From the NCBI GenBank assembly GCA_034769895.1, contig CM068367.1:1316355046-1316419045 (forward strand): a stretch of 64,000 bases of DNA, given 5' to 3'. This stretch comes from Magicicada septendecula. Taxonomy: Eukaryota > Arthropoda > Insecta > Hemiptera > Cicadidae. How positions within the stretch are numbered: the first letter of the stretch is position 1; each line of letters begins with the position of its first letter. Positions 12,093 to 23,965 of this stretch are shown here, one piece after another. The notes below the pieces were generated by a model. The model made no database searches, had not been told where the DNA came from, and was given only the letters and a program-made list of their open reading frames with translations. Made by a program: the position numbers and the translations under genes.

Positions 12093-15000
12093 TAATCAAG
12101 TAGGTATGAATGTGAAGAAAAACAGAAAAAATTTTACCATAATATACAGCAATTATTTAAAGGATATCCGTAAGGACCTATTAGAAGAAAGTGAGCTTAA
12201 TATTAAAAATAATGATAATGAAATAATATACATAATCGCAGAAATTGAAGGTATTTCTGTTCCTATAATGATAGACACTGGAGCCAATGTCTCCATAATA
12301 AATCGAAATGAATTGGACCGGATACAGCAGGAATGCCACAAAAACTTACCGGTACTACCTATTAATAACATTGTACTTGTAGGAGCTACCGGCCGACAGA
12401 ACAAGACCATAAGAAAGCAGGTATCCCTCAATGTCAAAAGTCAGGGCATTAGTGTGGATATGATATTTCTTGTTGCAGCCGGATTACCGTTCAACATCAT
12501 GATAGGATGCGACATATTGCGCCGAAACTCAGCAATTATCGACTTGTGCCGAGGAAGGGTATCACTCTTTGCTGAAGGTTCAACCTGGATAGCCAATTTA
12601 ACTGATAACAAGACTTTAGACTCCAGACAACTTCTCGACCACCAAAATAAGGTGAATTACTTATCTAACCACTCAACAAACAACAAGCCAGTACATCAAG
12701 ATTCGGAGGAAGACCTATGGAAACAAAAGATCCAAGAGATACGTAACTTCCAGTGCCACAATACTAACGAGCAACTAACGGAAGACCAGCGGAATCAATT
12801 GGTAGAAATATATGAGAAATATCGAGCTGTATTTTCTGACGAACCTGGAAAGATCCGGAACTACCAATGCTCAATACGATTCAGAGAACCGGTAGAATTC
12901 AACCGAAAGTCATACCCAATAGCACAATCTTTGAAAGAAGCCGTACGATCAGAGATCCAGAATATGATCCGTAGAGATATCATCGAGAGCAGTCAATCAC
13001 CATACACTAGCCCAATTGTGGCCATACAAAAGAAAAATGGGAAGGTAAGACTTTGCCTTGACGCTCGGGAGATAAATAAGATGATAATAAACGATCGTAC
13101 CTCACCTGGCGAGATTGATGAAATTTTGAAGAGGTTCCACGGAACACGATTCATTACCACTTGGGATACGGTATGCGGCTATTGGCAAGTGGAGTTGCAC
13201 CCAGCAAGCCGGCAATACATGGCGTTCATCTTCGAAGGGCGCAATTATCAGTTTAAGAGATTGCCCTTCGGGTTGGTTAATTCAGTAGCTGTTTTTGTCG
13301 CCTGTATGGATCATATACTAGGACCAGAAGCGCTCCAATTCACAACTGTCTATGTTGATGATCTCCTAATAACATCAACCAGCTGGGAGGAACACTGTTA
13401 TCGTGTGGAGTATGTTTTGAAGAAGCTTGCTGAAAATAATGTCACCCTTAAACTGGACAAGTCCAAGCTTATAGCTAAAGAAGTTCAATTCCTGGGTTTC
13501 CAGCTAAACAGTCAAGGAATAACACCATCAACAGAAAAGGTAGACGCCATACAACGATTCCCTACACCAAAAAACAGGAGGCAACTACAATCATTTTTGG
13601 GCCTATGTAACTATTATAGGAAGTTCCAGAATAATTATTCCGAACTAACAGCCCAGTTTCAGTACCAGTTATCGTCCAAGAATAAATGGCGATGGGGTCA
13701 AGAACAAGACGAGACCTTCAAATCAATTAAAGAGAAATTCTTAGACGCAGTAATGCTCAACCATCCAGATTTTAACCGACCCTTCTTTCTAAACTGTGAC
13801 GCTAGTAATATTAGCTTGGGTTCAACACTGTACCAAGAAGATGAAAGTGGAAACCATCTAGTAGTGAGCTTTGCTAGCAGAACCCTTAATCAGTGTGAGA
13901 AGAACTATAATGTGACGGAAAAAGAACTGCTAAGTGTAGTCTTTGCCTGCGGGAAGTTTCGGACGTATATCCTCGGATATCCGGTGACCGTCCGAACAGA
14001 TCACAAGTCAATATCATTTCTAAGAAGGTGCAAATTAAGCCATGGGAGATTGACCAGATGGGTACTCGCCCTACAGGAATACGATATACAGTGGGAGTAT
14101 GTTCCTGGGAGTAAAAATGTAGTAGCCGACGTATTGTCAAGAGTGAATCTAGAAGAACAAACATTCGAAGGCGAAAAGGAGAGCATTTTGAAAATCTATA
14201 ACATTATTAAGGACAGATCTGATTTAGAGAAGATAGTGCAGGACATCAGCAAACACCAGCAGTCCGATCCGAAGTTAAACTCTATTAAACTTCGTCTCTC
14301 CAACCGAGATGACACAATAAACAAATTTTATTGTATACATAATGGGATTTTATTCATCAATACATCCCTTGACGAAGACGTTTGGAAGATCATGATCCCT
14401 ACTACAATCGAAAGGGATATCATCCTGGACTATCACCTACGATACGGTCACATGGGAGCCATGAAGGTGATCAAGGCAATAGAAGAGAATTGTCACATCA
14501 AAAGTATCAATAGAAAAACTAGAAACTACCTTAAAACCTGTATGATATGTCAATTGGTGAAAACCAACAATGAGAGAAAGGAAGGTATGATGATACCAAT
14601 TACCTCACAAACCAAACTGGAAAAGGTCTTTCTGGACATATGTGGTCCATTTCCCCGCAGTGGCGGACGCCATCGATACAAGTATATTGTTATTATGATG
14701 GATCATTTTACAAAATTTACAAAACTATACCCTGTGAACAGAGCCACCACTCTGAAGACTCTAGAAATAATAACAAATCATTACATTCCAGAGGTAGGAA
14801 GCCCGATATCCATAATCACCGACCATGGAACGCAATTTAAGGGTTGGCGGTGGAGAAACACTCTGAATACATTGGGCATTAAGACATACAAGACATCTGT
14901 CTACCACCCCAGCAGCAATCCAGCGGAGAGGGTACTGCGAGAGGTCGGAAGAATATTACGAACTTATTGCTATAACCAACAAAAGAAGTGGCAAGAATAT

Positions 15001-15441
15001 TTATTAGCGACTGAAGAATTCCTTAATTTGTCATATCACACCGCTATTGGTACCACGCCATACACAGCAATGTATGAAAGACCACCTCCGAGAGAAATAC
15101 AAGACATAATAGAGTTCCCCAGGAGTCAAGAATACAAATTCAATCGAATTAGATTCTACAATAAATTGGCTGAAGACCAGGAAAGGCGCAAGAACAAATA
15201 TCAAAAGGCTGTTAAGAAAATAATAAGCTATGAAGTCGGAGAAAAGGTACTGCTAAAAAACAGGGAATTACCCAGTACTTTGGAAGGCATTACCAAAAAG
15301 TTATTACTGCTGTATACCGGCCCATACCTGATTATTAAAAACAATAATAACAATACGTATGTACTAAAGGATATCATTTCGAATAAAGTAAAAGGAACTT
15401 ATAATCAGTTGTCCATTAAAAAATATTTGGAGGACTCATAA
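12031..15441 (+). CDS. pol: Pol polyprotein: protease, RT, RNase H, integrase
   Basis: Made as a Gag-Pol fusion by -1 frameshifting; the first ATG in this frame is at 12,106, and residues here count from it (1,111 aa). Aspartic protease: MIDTGANVSII near residue 56. Reverse transcriptase: SPYTSPIVAIQKKNG and catalytic YVDDLL near 416. RNase H: NCDAS near 563, TEKELL near 605 and TDHKS near 632. Integrase: HH-CC zinc motif (HLRYGH..CMIC, about 777-812), catalytic Asp near 843 (FLDICGPF), Asp near 905 (ITDHGTQF) and Glu near 940 (NPAERVL), then a GPY/F-type motif (LLYTGPYLI) near 1,068. All key residues are present and there is no stop. A relative at 60.9-63.3 kb is decayed. Confidence 0.95.
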   Translation, partial: FKRTEAVIKSNNPLLLQSAGFNQVGMNVKKNRKNFTIIYSNYLKDIRKDLLEESELNIKNNDNEIIYIIAEIEGISVPIMIDTGANVSIINRNELDRIQQECHKNLPVLPINNIVLVGATGRQNKTIRKQVSLNVKSQGISVDMIFLVAAGLPFNIMIGCDILRRNSAIIDLCRGRVSLFAEGSTWIANLTDNKTLDSRQLLDHQNKVNYLSNHSTNNKPVHQDSEEDLWKQKIQEIRNFQCHNTNEQLTEDQRNQLVEIYEKYRAVFSDEPGKIRNYQCSIRFREPVEFNRKSYPIAQSLKEAVRSEIQNMIRRDIIESSQSPYTSPIVAIQKKNGKVRLCLDAREINKMIINDRTSPGEIDEILKRFHGTRFITTWDTVCGYWQVELHPASRQYMAFIFEGRNYQFKRLPFGLVNSVAVFVACMDHILGPEALQFTTVYVDDLLITSTSWEEHCYRVEYVLKKLAENNVTLKLDKSKLIAKEVQFLGFQLNSQGITPSTEKVDAIQRFPTPKNRRQLQSFLGLCNYYRKFQNNYSELTAQFQYQLSSKNKWRWGQEQDETFKSIKEKFLDAVMLNHPDFNRPFFLNCDASNISLGSTLYQEDESGNHLVVSFASRTLNQCEKNYNVTEKELLSVVFACGKFRTYILGYPVTVRTDHKSISFLRRCKLSHGRLTRWVLALQEYDIQWEYVPGSKNVVADVLSRVNLEEQTFEGEKESILKIYNIIKDRSDLEKIVQDISKHQQSDPKLNSIKLRLSNRDDTINKFYCIHNGILFINTSLDEDVWKIMIPTTIERDIILDYHLRYGHMGAMKVIKAIEENCHIKSINRKTRNYLKTCMICQLVKTNNERKEGMMIPITSQTKLEKVFLDICGPFPRSGGRHRYKYIVIMMDHFTKFTKLYPVNRATTLKTLEIITNHYIPEVGSPISIITDHGTQFKGWRWRNTLNTLGIKTYKTSVYHPSSNPAERVLREVGRILRTYCYNQQKKWQEYLLATEEFLNLSYHTAIGTTPYTAMYERPPPREIQDIIEFPRSQEYKFNRIRFYNKLAEDQERRKNKYQKAVKKIISYEVGEKVLLKNRELPSTLEGITKKLLLLYTGPYLIIKNNNNNTYVLKDIISNKVKGTYNQLSIKKYLEDS

Positions 15442-15454
15442 TTATGAGTTAAAA

Positions 15455-16335
15455 CTATTATGAAGAAATTGTGAATTTTGATAAATAAATAACTACAAAA
15501 TTCAAAAAATATAGTAAGTACAACTTACACCAAATATTCGAACAATTGTGAATGATGAAAAAAGAATTTTGATAAGAATATAATTACAAAATTCCAAAAG
15601 CTAGTAAGTACAACTTACACTAAATATCAGAACGAATATTATGATACAAAAAGAATTTTGATAAAGATAATAATTACAAAATTCAAAAAATCAGTAAGCA
15701 CAACTTACACCAAATATCTGAAAGAATATTGTGAACGAAATAAGAATTTTGATGGAATAATAATAATTACAAAATTCAAAAATGAGTAAGTACAACTTAC
15801 ACCAAATATCAGAAAGAATATTGTGAACAAAATAAGAATTTTGGTAAGAATAAAAAATTACAAAATTCAAAAATATAGTAAGAACATCTTACACCAAGTA
15901 TCAGAAAGAATATTGTGAACGAAATAAGAATTTTGCTAAATAGATAATTACAAAAATTCAAAAATCAGTAAGCACAACTTACACAAAACATTTAAAAGAT
16001 TATTGTGAATAAATAAAAGGAATTTTGAACATAATAAGCTTCAAAATTCAAAATAATTAGTAAGTACCACTTACACAAACATTCAAAGACTATTATGAAT
16101 GCAAAAAGAATTTTGAGGAATAATAATTTCAAAATTCAAAACAATAATAAATACAACTTATACCAAAATATTTGAAAAACAACTATGAACAAGAAAGAAT
16201 GTAGTTGAATAAAAATGTCTAAAATTAAAAGACAGTAAACTCACATCATTACTCATACAAATGATGGGAAATAACTCTGAAATATGAAAAAAGATTTTGT
16301 AAGAAAGAGATACAAAATTCTAAGAGAGAAAGGAA
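15455..16335 (+). repeat. Post-pol tandem array of double-hairpin units
   Basis: About eight clear and two worn units of roughly 77-92 bp. Each carries GAATTTTG..CAAAATTC, which can form one hairpin, and GTAAGTACAACTTAC or a variant, which can form a second, followed by ACCAAATATC and ATTGTGAA. Some changes keep pairing, for example GTAAG..CTTAC versus ATAA..TTAT. The array is non-coding and sits between the pol stop and the 3' LTR. Confidence 0.85.
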
Positions 16336-17208
16336 ACCAGAATGTCATATGACTTAATCGAACAAATTAACCAAACTCACACAGAAAATAATTTAATAAA
16401 AATGGAACAATGAAGAAGGACCAGCTCACTAAAGACCAAATAGTGAGACCAGAAACCAAAAAACAAAAACCTGATACTAATAATGATAATGCTGTTACAA
16501 CAACCACTGTTATAGTGAAAGTGATAAAGAATTAATTCATGTTATACCATGAGCAATAAAAGTAACTCAATGGATACCAGATGGTAGAAAGAGTAAATAT
16601 AAATACTACTTACTATGTAAACATGATGAAATGTATATGATACCACATACCTAAACCACCTAATATGGAATAAGCTTTAAGAGAGAAGAAGAGTCAAGTG
16701 TATAAAAGTATTAATTAATATAACGTATTATGAAGTGAAGAATCTAAAGATGTTTATTTTAGTCAAAAATGACTACTTTTACTGTTTATTTATTTTTATG
16801 ACTGGATGTAGAAAATGCCATCAGTCTTATGTGTTGAGCAGAGATGATAATACCTCTGGACTCAATTGAAGTATTGGACAGCAGGGATTGAAGCCAAAAG
16901 TGCCACTCTGAACTGTTCCAATTAATTTGTTAGGGAATGTTAGGGAGTAAACATACTGGTGAGGAAGCACCAAATAAGAAGGAATATAAAATGATAATGT
17001 TATACACAAGATTGAAGATCACTTATCAATGAAAAAAGAAACAAATGAAGGAGATACACATCAGCTGAGAGGAAGCAATGGTGGAAAAAGAAGGTATATA
17101 AAGTGAAAACATGTAATCACGGAGAAATGTAAATACAAAAGAATTAGTAGTAATTATTTCATCCATACAGAGTATGATCTGAACTAATCACTTTTACAGG
17201 AGAGCATA
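16336..17208 (+). other. 3' non-coding internal region of the element
   Basis: AT-rich sequence with no env-like frame. The polypurine tract should lie just before 17,209; purine runs such as GGTGGAAAAAGAAGG (about 17,081) and CAGGAGAGCA (about 17,197) are candidates but neither is classical. Confidence 0.6.
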
Positions 17209-20200
17209 TGTAACATAACAAAATTATCACACTAAACATTTGAATTAATGTTACATGAATAAAAGAGAAAGTTCCCAAGTGAGTGAGAAGAATAAATTGT
17301 TTAAGGATTACCCTAGAAACTGTATAATGAAGTCTATAAAATGTTAATAAAAATGGAAGATAATAAAGAAAACCATTAATTAAAATAACCTACTATGAAA
17401 AAACCAATAAAACCAACAGTATACCCAGTAGATTGGGGAAGCAGTACAAAAAGGGAAGGACCATAAAAAAGGAAATAATCTGTCATGAAACCATTTTAAT
17501 AAGGAAACTACTAATGTGATATTTGAAGAAGGGACGAAACATATCAAGATTCCAACAGAGACCAGAAACAGGAAGAGATATGCCAAAACAAAATGTTAAT
17601 CATATATTAAATACCATGAGACAAAATTGAAACCGATATAGGTAAACCCCAAACAAGTTACAAGATACAATACTATAAAAACAAATTGTATATTAGTTGT
17701 AAGTGTAACATGTCAAAAAATATACCAAAAGAGACTACCATAGAGTAGAACTCACTAAAAAGACTACCAGAGTGTAGAATACAATAAAGTGAAGTGAAAT
17801 AACAAAATTAAGGAACTACAGAGTGTACAGTGAGAAACATAGTTAAAAAATCTATGAAAAAATCTTCAATGAAGTTTTAAGTATTATAAAAAGACTACCA
17901 TGAGTGTAGAATAATAATAATAAAACCATTGAAATGAAAGACAGTCTAAGGACTGACAACATTACTAGTAATAAGAGTTTTAAATTAGATATAAGGACTA
18001 TTACATATAAAATGTTTTCTTTAATTATAACTAAATAAATGGTGAGGACAAAAATACCAAAGGACAGTTCATAACTGAAGGTATGCCTAATATTAAGATG
18101 TTTATTATTTATTATTAATTAAATAATATTTTAGATGTAAGGTGTAAATAGATACACGAGGTTTATTATCACAGTTAAAGTGTTTTCATAAGAATAATAC
18201 ATACACAAGACAGTTAGTGACTGACAGTGTTACTAGTAATAGGAGTTTTTTATGTTTTCTAATTAAATTATGTCTAGGATAAGCTATGTTGTTATCATTT
18301 GATGATACAGGAAAAAATAATAGGAATAAGATGTTTTTGTTAAGATTAGGTGATATATGGAAAATAGTTGATAATAAGATGTTTTTGTTAAAATTAGGCA
18401 TAAGATGTTCATGTTATGGTTCAATGATGTTATTAGTATAAAGAAAGTTTAGTAGATACGAGATATTCTATTGTAATTAAAATCATGTCATTTAATTTTC
18501 CATTGTGTAAGTCAGAGAGGCAAGTAGGGCATAAAAATGTAATAGTTTTATTCAAATCAGTAAACCATGTATAATGTACAAACAGACCCACCAAGACACT
18601 ATGTTTGTAAACACAGAATGGCCTATAAACCAAAAAAACTATCTATCAAAGAATTAATCTATGTAATAGGAATAGAATTCAATACATACAATACAGGAAT
18701 TGAAAATATAATTAATACAGATACAGTTAATAGCAAATAGAATGACAAAAGAAAGAAAACTAACTTCTTTTGGAAACAGTCAAAAATAGGCTTATGATAG
18801 TAATCAAATCAGACTAAACAGCAAATTAATCAATATTGAAATGTTTTAATAACCAAATTACTAACAGCAAAGTAATTACGGAGTTGTTAGGTGTATTCCA
18901 TGGAAATATTATACCGAAAAAACAAATAAAAACCTTTAAAACACTGAATTTGTACAAAATATGGGACATGCAATTATTATGCAAAATTGTAATTTTTGGG
19001 CTTAAATGAGTTTGAAACAAACCCAGCTATATATCAAAAGATGTAAAATTAAATAATCAATATTACTGAATAGTTAGATTCATGTAAAATTAAGAAATAT
19101 TGGAAATACAGTAAAAAATAAGAAAACTTGTTATGTATAGTTAGATAGTGAAACAAGTCTTAGACAGATATTTTATAATTAAACAATACGAAGAGGAAAA
19201 AGACATACCACAAATTGCCCTAAAACGACGACGTTGCGTCGTTTAGTCTATTGTTAATCGCAAAGCTGAACAGTTGAAAAATGTATTAGTGGAGTTTTGA
19301 AAACCAAATAATTTATATTAAAACCAAGTGTGGTTATGTGGCGTGTAACGGAGATGAACTAACAAGTGAAATAATATTATCTATCTATGTCTAACACTTC
19401 ACAAGTTTCCAAAAACACAGAATAACACCATAAAACTTAACGCCAGAAATCGACAGCCATTTTGAACAATTTTGGAACGAATTCACAAAACCAACACGCA
19501 TATTTGAACACTACACTACACAAGAGATCCATCCAGAATTCGACATCGCAGACGACGAGGGGACATTCAACACGATATTTTGGACCAACACCACTTCGCA
19601 GAAAAAGGGAACATCGTTTTATTTCTGTGGGAGAGGATCTTCAATTCCAACGGCGTCATAGCAGATTGAAACCAAGCAGACGGCGGCCATTGCTGAATTT
19701 CTATAAAGACAACGGACCAGTGCTGACTGGAGCAGAGTGACGTCATTTCTTCGACTTGGTTCGAATTTTAAATAATTTCTTTCTAATTGACAATTGTAAT
19801 AATAATTCTGTTCTATTTCAGATGTTAACATTTAGTTTAAGAATACCTGTTAAATGTATCTTGTTCCTTGCCCTCTGACCATTTCGACTCGTTAAAAGAA
19901 CCATAAATTTAACTTGTAAAAAATATATTTGTTAATCTGTCTCACTGCCGACTGTGGCGAATATTAGCCAGTGCCTGGGACATGCGCAGTTTGACTGGCG
20001 CACAATTTTGAATGAATAAACGCAAATCAGTATTCAGTTACCAGCATTGTTTTTATTTCTACTATTAATGTTATTATTTTTTATTAAGCAAAAACATAAT
20101 TCACATTGAGAGAATAGATATAGGAGGAAATTACAAACTCAAATAATTAATTAATTATCAATTAATTAAATTAAATTATTCAGTCAAATTCGATACAAGC

Positions 20201-20720
20201 ACAAGAAAAAATATTTGCAAAATTTTTAAAGTTTGATATATTTGTTATTTATCAATCCAACACACTTAGTTAGAACATATTTTTATCATCAATATCTTTA
20301 TATTTTGTTTATTATTATACTTGAAATTATATTACTATTTGACTAGCCTAACCAATGAGACTTTAAGGAGTCAGACTGACCCAGTGATAAACAAAATATC
20401 AATACGTATCAACAAATATCAACACATATCAGTTCAATTATTTTTAATTTCAATTTTTATTTATAATTGTAATATTTATTTGTAATATTACAAATTGACT
20501 AGCCCAACTAGTGGGGCTAAAGGAAGAGCACAATACCCTTGTTATCACCAAAGATACACACACAATATATCTCTATATATATCAATCCAATTCAAATTTT
20601 ATTTTTATATTTGTAATATTTTCATTAATATTACAAATTGGCGTTTCCAACGTGGAGCTTATTAAAACGTTCATAATTTTTATTTTTATTTTTATTTGTA
20701 ATATTTTTATTTATATTACA
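17209..20720 (+). repeat. 3' LTR (3,512 bp)
   Basis: Same length and, wherever compared, same bases as 6,139-9,650. It ends TTATATTACA and runs into a CA tract. Confidence 0.95.
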
Positions 20721-20742
20721 ACACACACACACACACACACAC

Positions 20743-21582
20743 AGTGTCAATATAGTCAAAAACGCACAAGGTGTTGGCACAATCTGTTTTGTTTCTACAA
20801 ATACAATAAAACCAAATAATTGTGTATGATGTCCAAAAAATGTCTATTATATTTCACAATCAACTGCTTATTAATTGGTACCGGTACCCTACCAGTAAGG
20901 GTACCTACCAATCACAAGATGAAAATAGAGGGATAGTAGGTGTTAAGTGTGTTTGACTATGTGTATATATTTGTAAGAAGCTGAAGTACAAGCATTTAAT
21001 TTTCTTCAACAAACCTGAATGTAAAAGAATATCAGAATTATCAATGCAGTTAAACTAGTTTTCAGAATTATGTCACATATTTCATTCTGTTTATTCACTG
21101 AATATTGCCACTGGCAACAGTTATATTAGAATATTATAAAATTTAGTGGTATTTTAATTTTTTCCAGAGACAAAACTATTAAATTGTTCAAGCAATAAAC
21201 CTTGAAACTATCCATTATAAAACAAGACCATTTACGTACATTCAGTGTGCATATAGAAATCTGCTCTACTTTCAGGAAAAACAAGCTGTCACAAAACAAG
21301 TCAGATGTGTACTTAAAATTAAAGAATAGGTTTTTGTCAAAGCAAATATAAATTTTTTTTAGACTGTTGTGAACATACAAGACAGACTAAATAATATACA
21401 TGGATTTTTGTCATGTGTATGACAAAAAATGTATTGTTACTCAATATTAAACTATTGAGCTTATAGGTACAATAGTTTGTCTGTCTCTCTCTCTCTCTCT
21501 CGTTCTCTGAGTTCCTATTCCCTTATCTTGAACAAACACTTTCTTTTCAAGGGTTCACACGTTTCTGAACTGTAAAGATGCT
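20743..21582. other. No gene seen; KpnI-type palindrome and CT tract
   Basis: ATTGGTACC..GGTACCCT and AGGGTACC..CCAAT form a hairpin at about 20,874-20,911. A CT tract is at 21,482-21,500. No coding signal. Confidence 0.5.
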
Positions 21583-21969
21583 TTAGGCCTATATTACACT
21601 ATACAACTGATTGCAACACTACATGAAACCACTTCCAGGGTAGTAAAAACAGGCTGCAACTGCTATTATAAAGAGGTAAAGTTTTGTTGTTTCATTATCA
21701 CAGCTACCCTCAGAAACAACTCATCCCATTTTAAAAATTCTTTCACCACCATGTTCCTTGAAGTTTGTGGATGGTTTTAGACATAAATTTGAACCAATAA
21801 CGTTTTTAATTTTCAAGGACAGACCATTAAAATGATCCCATGTTATGAAATTTCTTTCTTGGATTTCGTTGTCCATGATGTGTCCGTTAATTTAACTAAA
21901 TATAATTAATCACTACTGACTCAGAACACAAAGTTTTTTATGGGTAAAAACGTAAAAGTTTTACCTTAT

Positions 21970-22012
21970 AGCCCGAACCAGTTTTCGCTTTTAAAAAGCT
22001 TCTTCAGAGGCT
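21970..22012 (-). ncRNA. Hammerhead-ribozyme-like motif, intact core
   Basis: On minus: AGCCT (helix I), CTGAAGA (core), one extra A, GCTTTTTAAAAGC (helix II), GAA, AACTGGTT (self-complementary helix III), C (cleavage base), GGGCT (helix I partner with one U-G pair). All invariant core positions are present. The extra A before helix II departs from the canonical motif. Confidence 0.6.
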
Positions 22013-22029
22013 GCCGCTGGGAGCACTGT

Positions 22030-22290
22030 CTGCCGTGTTCTTGGTGACGGTATCGACTTTTGAAGGATTGATGTTGTGTGTGGGGGGTGTGATTTGAATT
22101 GTGTCTGTTCGTTTAGGATGTCGTTTTTATGTGTTTTCGTGTGTTTGTATATTTCCAGTTGTTCAAGAGTGTGTAGTTTTCGGCCTTTTGTGTGTACGTG
22201 TAGTATATCCATGTTATTGTCGATGTTTTTGTATGTGTGGTTTGTTTCAATGAGGTGGTTTGCAAAGGTGGATTCGGTAGTGTACAGAAT
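22030..22290 (-). pseudogene. C-terminal remnant of a Penelope-like (GIY-YIG) protein
   Basis: The minus frame reads TFANHLIETNHTY, DILHVHTKGRKLHTLEQLEIY and KTHKNDILNEQTQFKSH, the tail found after the GIY-YIG endonuclease part of Penelope-like retroelement proteins. The RT and most of the endonuclease are absent. A second copy of the tail is at 38,512-38,745 and, inverted, 38,760-38,900. Confidence 0.6.
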
Positions 22291-22298
22291 AAAAATTA

Positions 22299-22340
22299 TA
22301 ATTCTGAAGAAGCTTTTTAAAAGCAAAAACTGGTTCAGCC
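22299..22340 (+). ncRNA. Degenerate inverted partner of the hammerhead-like motif
   Basis: CTGAAGA, extra A, GCTTTTTAAAAGC, then AAA where GAA is required, AACTGGTT and C. The G-to-A change and lack of helix I pairing should make it inactive. Confidence 0.5.
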
Positions 22341-23589
22341 GAAGTTTGCTTTTTAATAATTAAAGATGAAAGATAATAGTTAAATTTAAATTTACGTTTT
22401 TCTCTGTAAAAGTAGTAAAATTTGAAAACTGATATCGCTTATATGACAGCTGAAATAAACCAGTTACACTGCTTTGTCGATTCACAATTATTTTCGTTTT
22501 ATTATATTTATAACTTTATTTATTTAGTTTTCTATTGTCTATGATTCTTATAGTGTTTTCAATTGTTTATTTTTAATTTTTAACGTTTTTATGTATTTAT
22601 TGTTTTTTACATTTCATTAGCTACATTTTTAATTATATTACTAAATACTTTACCAAACTAAATTTTACAGCCCTACCAACACACACACGCATATATGTAA
22701 CTTACTTTTTACTAACTTACCTAACTTTTTACTAACCAATTATTCTTATAATTTGAAAATTCTTTTGTTATTCTTTTAATTGTTTTTAAGGTTTTTACCT
22801 AAAATTTGGTTACCTACAAAATTTGGTTGTAGGTAAGTTTTGCTTTCGATTACAACAGTAAACGTGGACATTTTGTAAGACGAAACAAGCGTCAGACACA
22901 ACAGAAAGAGACAATGTAGGCCTAATAAAGATTTCCATTATTTTGTAAACAGTGACTTGGCGTGTTGTGTCTGTTGCAATGTTTCTCGAAAGTCGAGGCT
23001 AGACATCAACAATTGTTGTATATTAGGAATGAGTGATATTGATAAAATATCGATATTGATATCGATAGCTTAATATTGATATTTCGATATTATCAACCAC
23101 AAATTATCGATATTTTATAATGTATATTTTGGAATGTGTACACTTTGTGTACATGTTACGATTCACGAAAAACGTAGTAATACATGATCCACATTGCTCT
23201 GGCATCTTAATTTGTTTGAATAAGTAACATTAATAACAGCTTCGTACGTGAAATGATTGTGTGTGTGTGTTTAAAAAACAAGCAGATGTAAACTATCCAT
23301 AAAGAACCGGAGAGACAATATTAATGCAACAATTAGACTGAAACTATTTAAGTACCATAGAGCACATTTACTTACATGCAATTAAAATAATTATTTAGGT
23401 CAGTTCTTCACCCTACTAATATTTCCATCACTGTTAGCCTATTATCACTATCATTCAAGTTGCCTTCACTGCTGCTATCTCGTCTTACATTATTTTCTAA
23501 ACGATCTGTTACAGTATCCCTTATTCGGTTCGATCTCACGTAGTCATTTTAAATTTTCATTACGTCACGTCTTGATCTCTAGTCTGCAG

Positions 23590-23965
23590 GAGAAATACAA
23601 TAAAATTCCTTCGACACTGTCCACAGAAAAATGCACGGTTTTTCTTTCAACACGCTTCTTCACGGTTGCCCAAGTCAGTTCCATAGGATTAAAATCCGGC
23701 TGATAGTGTAGAAGTTATAAAACAGAATGTCCTTGGTTTGCCAAAATAGCATCTATTTTAAAAGTTTTGTAGGTTGGTTTGTTTTGTTTAATTAGTGCAT
23801 ACAGCTCAGGCTTTAACATAGATGGACTACAAGGAATGTTATGGTTTTTTAACCAGTTAACGATGTCTGCCTTTTTTTGATAATGATGTTGGAGGTGGAT
23901 TTATTTGTACATTGTGATAGGAGGCATTATCTATTACTATTACGCTGTTCTTATTAAAATGAAAT
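23590..23965 (-). pseudogene. Tc1/IS630-like DDE transposase fragment
   Basis: Read on minus: VIVIDNASYHNVQINPPPTS (second catalytic Asp), a frameshift in an A-run, KADIVNWLKNHNIPCSP, LYALIKQNKP, LANQGHSVL, a stop codon, and YQPDFNPMELTWATVKK (third acidic residue). This is the C-terminal half of a DDE_3 endonuclease as found in IS630/Tc1-like transposons. The first Asp and N-terminus are not preserved. Confidence 0.75.

Larger units (their letters stand above)
6139..20720 (+). mobile_element. Full-length Ty3/gypsy LTR retrotransposon, 14,582 bp
   Basis: Long direct repeats bound an internal region holding a primer-binding-like site, gag, a frameshift signal, pol in the order protease-RT-RNase H-integrase, a tandem hairpin array and a 3' non-coding stretch. 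The domain order defines Ty3/gypsy. No env-like third frame is present. LTR termini are TGTAA..TTACA. Target-site duplication cannot be measured exactly because both flanks are CA repeat, but ACAC on both sides is compatible with 4-5 bp. The two LTRs show no difference in the lines compared by eye, and gag and pol are open, so this is a recent insertion and possibly still competent. Confidence 0.95.
21855..22365 (-). mobile_element. Penelope-like element fragment with inverted hammerhead-like ends
   Basis: Order on the plus strand: outer tail TTCTTGGATTTCGTTG (about 21,858), hammerhead-like core on minus (21,970-22,012), remnant of a protein C-terminus read on minus, and inverted hammerhead-like core on plus (22,299-22,340). 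The same parts recur at 38,405-38,990. It lies inside the Harbinger-like element, so it appears nested. Confidence 0.6.

Noticed and set aside
15455..16335. Post-pol hairpin repeats as CRISPR
   Set aside because: Inter-repeat sequence is itself repeated and the array is inside a retrotransposon.
15442..17208. env-like third gene
   Set aside because: No long frame, signal peptide or membrane segment in this interval.
23030..23110. ATCGATAT-rich palindromic cluster as an origin or regulatory site
   Set aside because: Simple-sequence-like and isolated; nothing supports a function.
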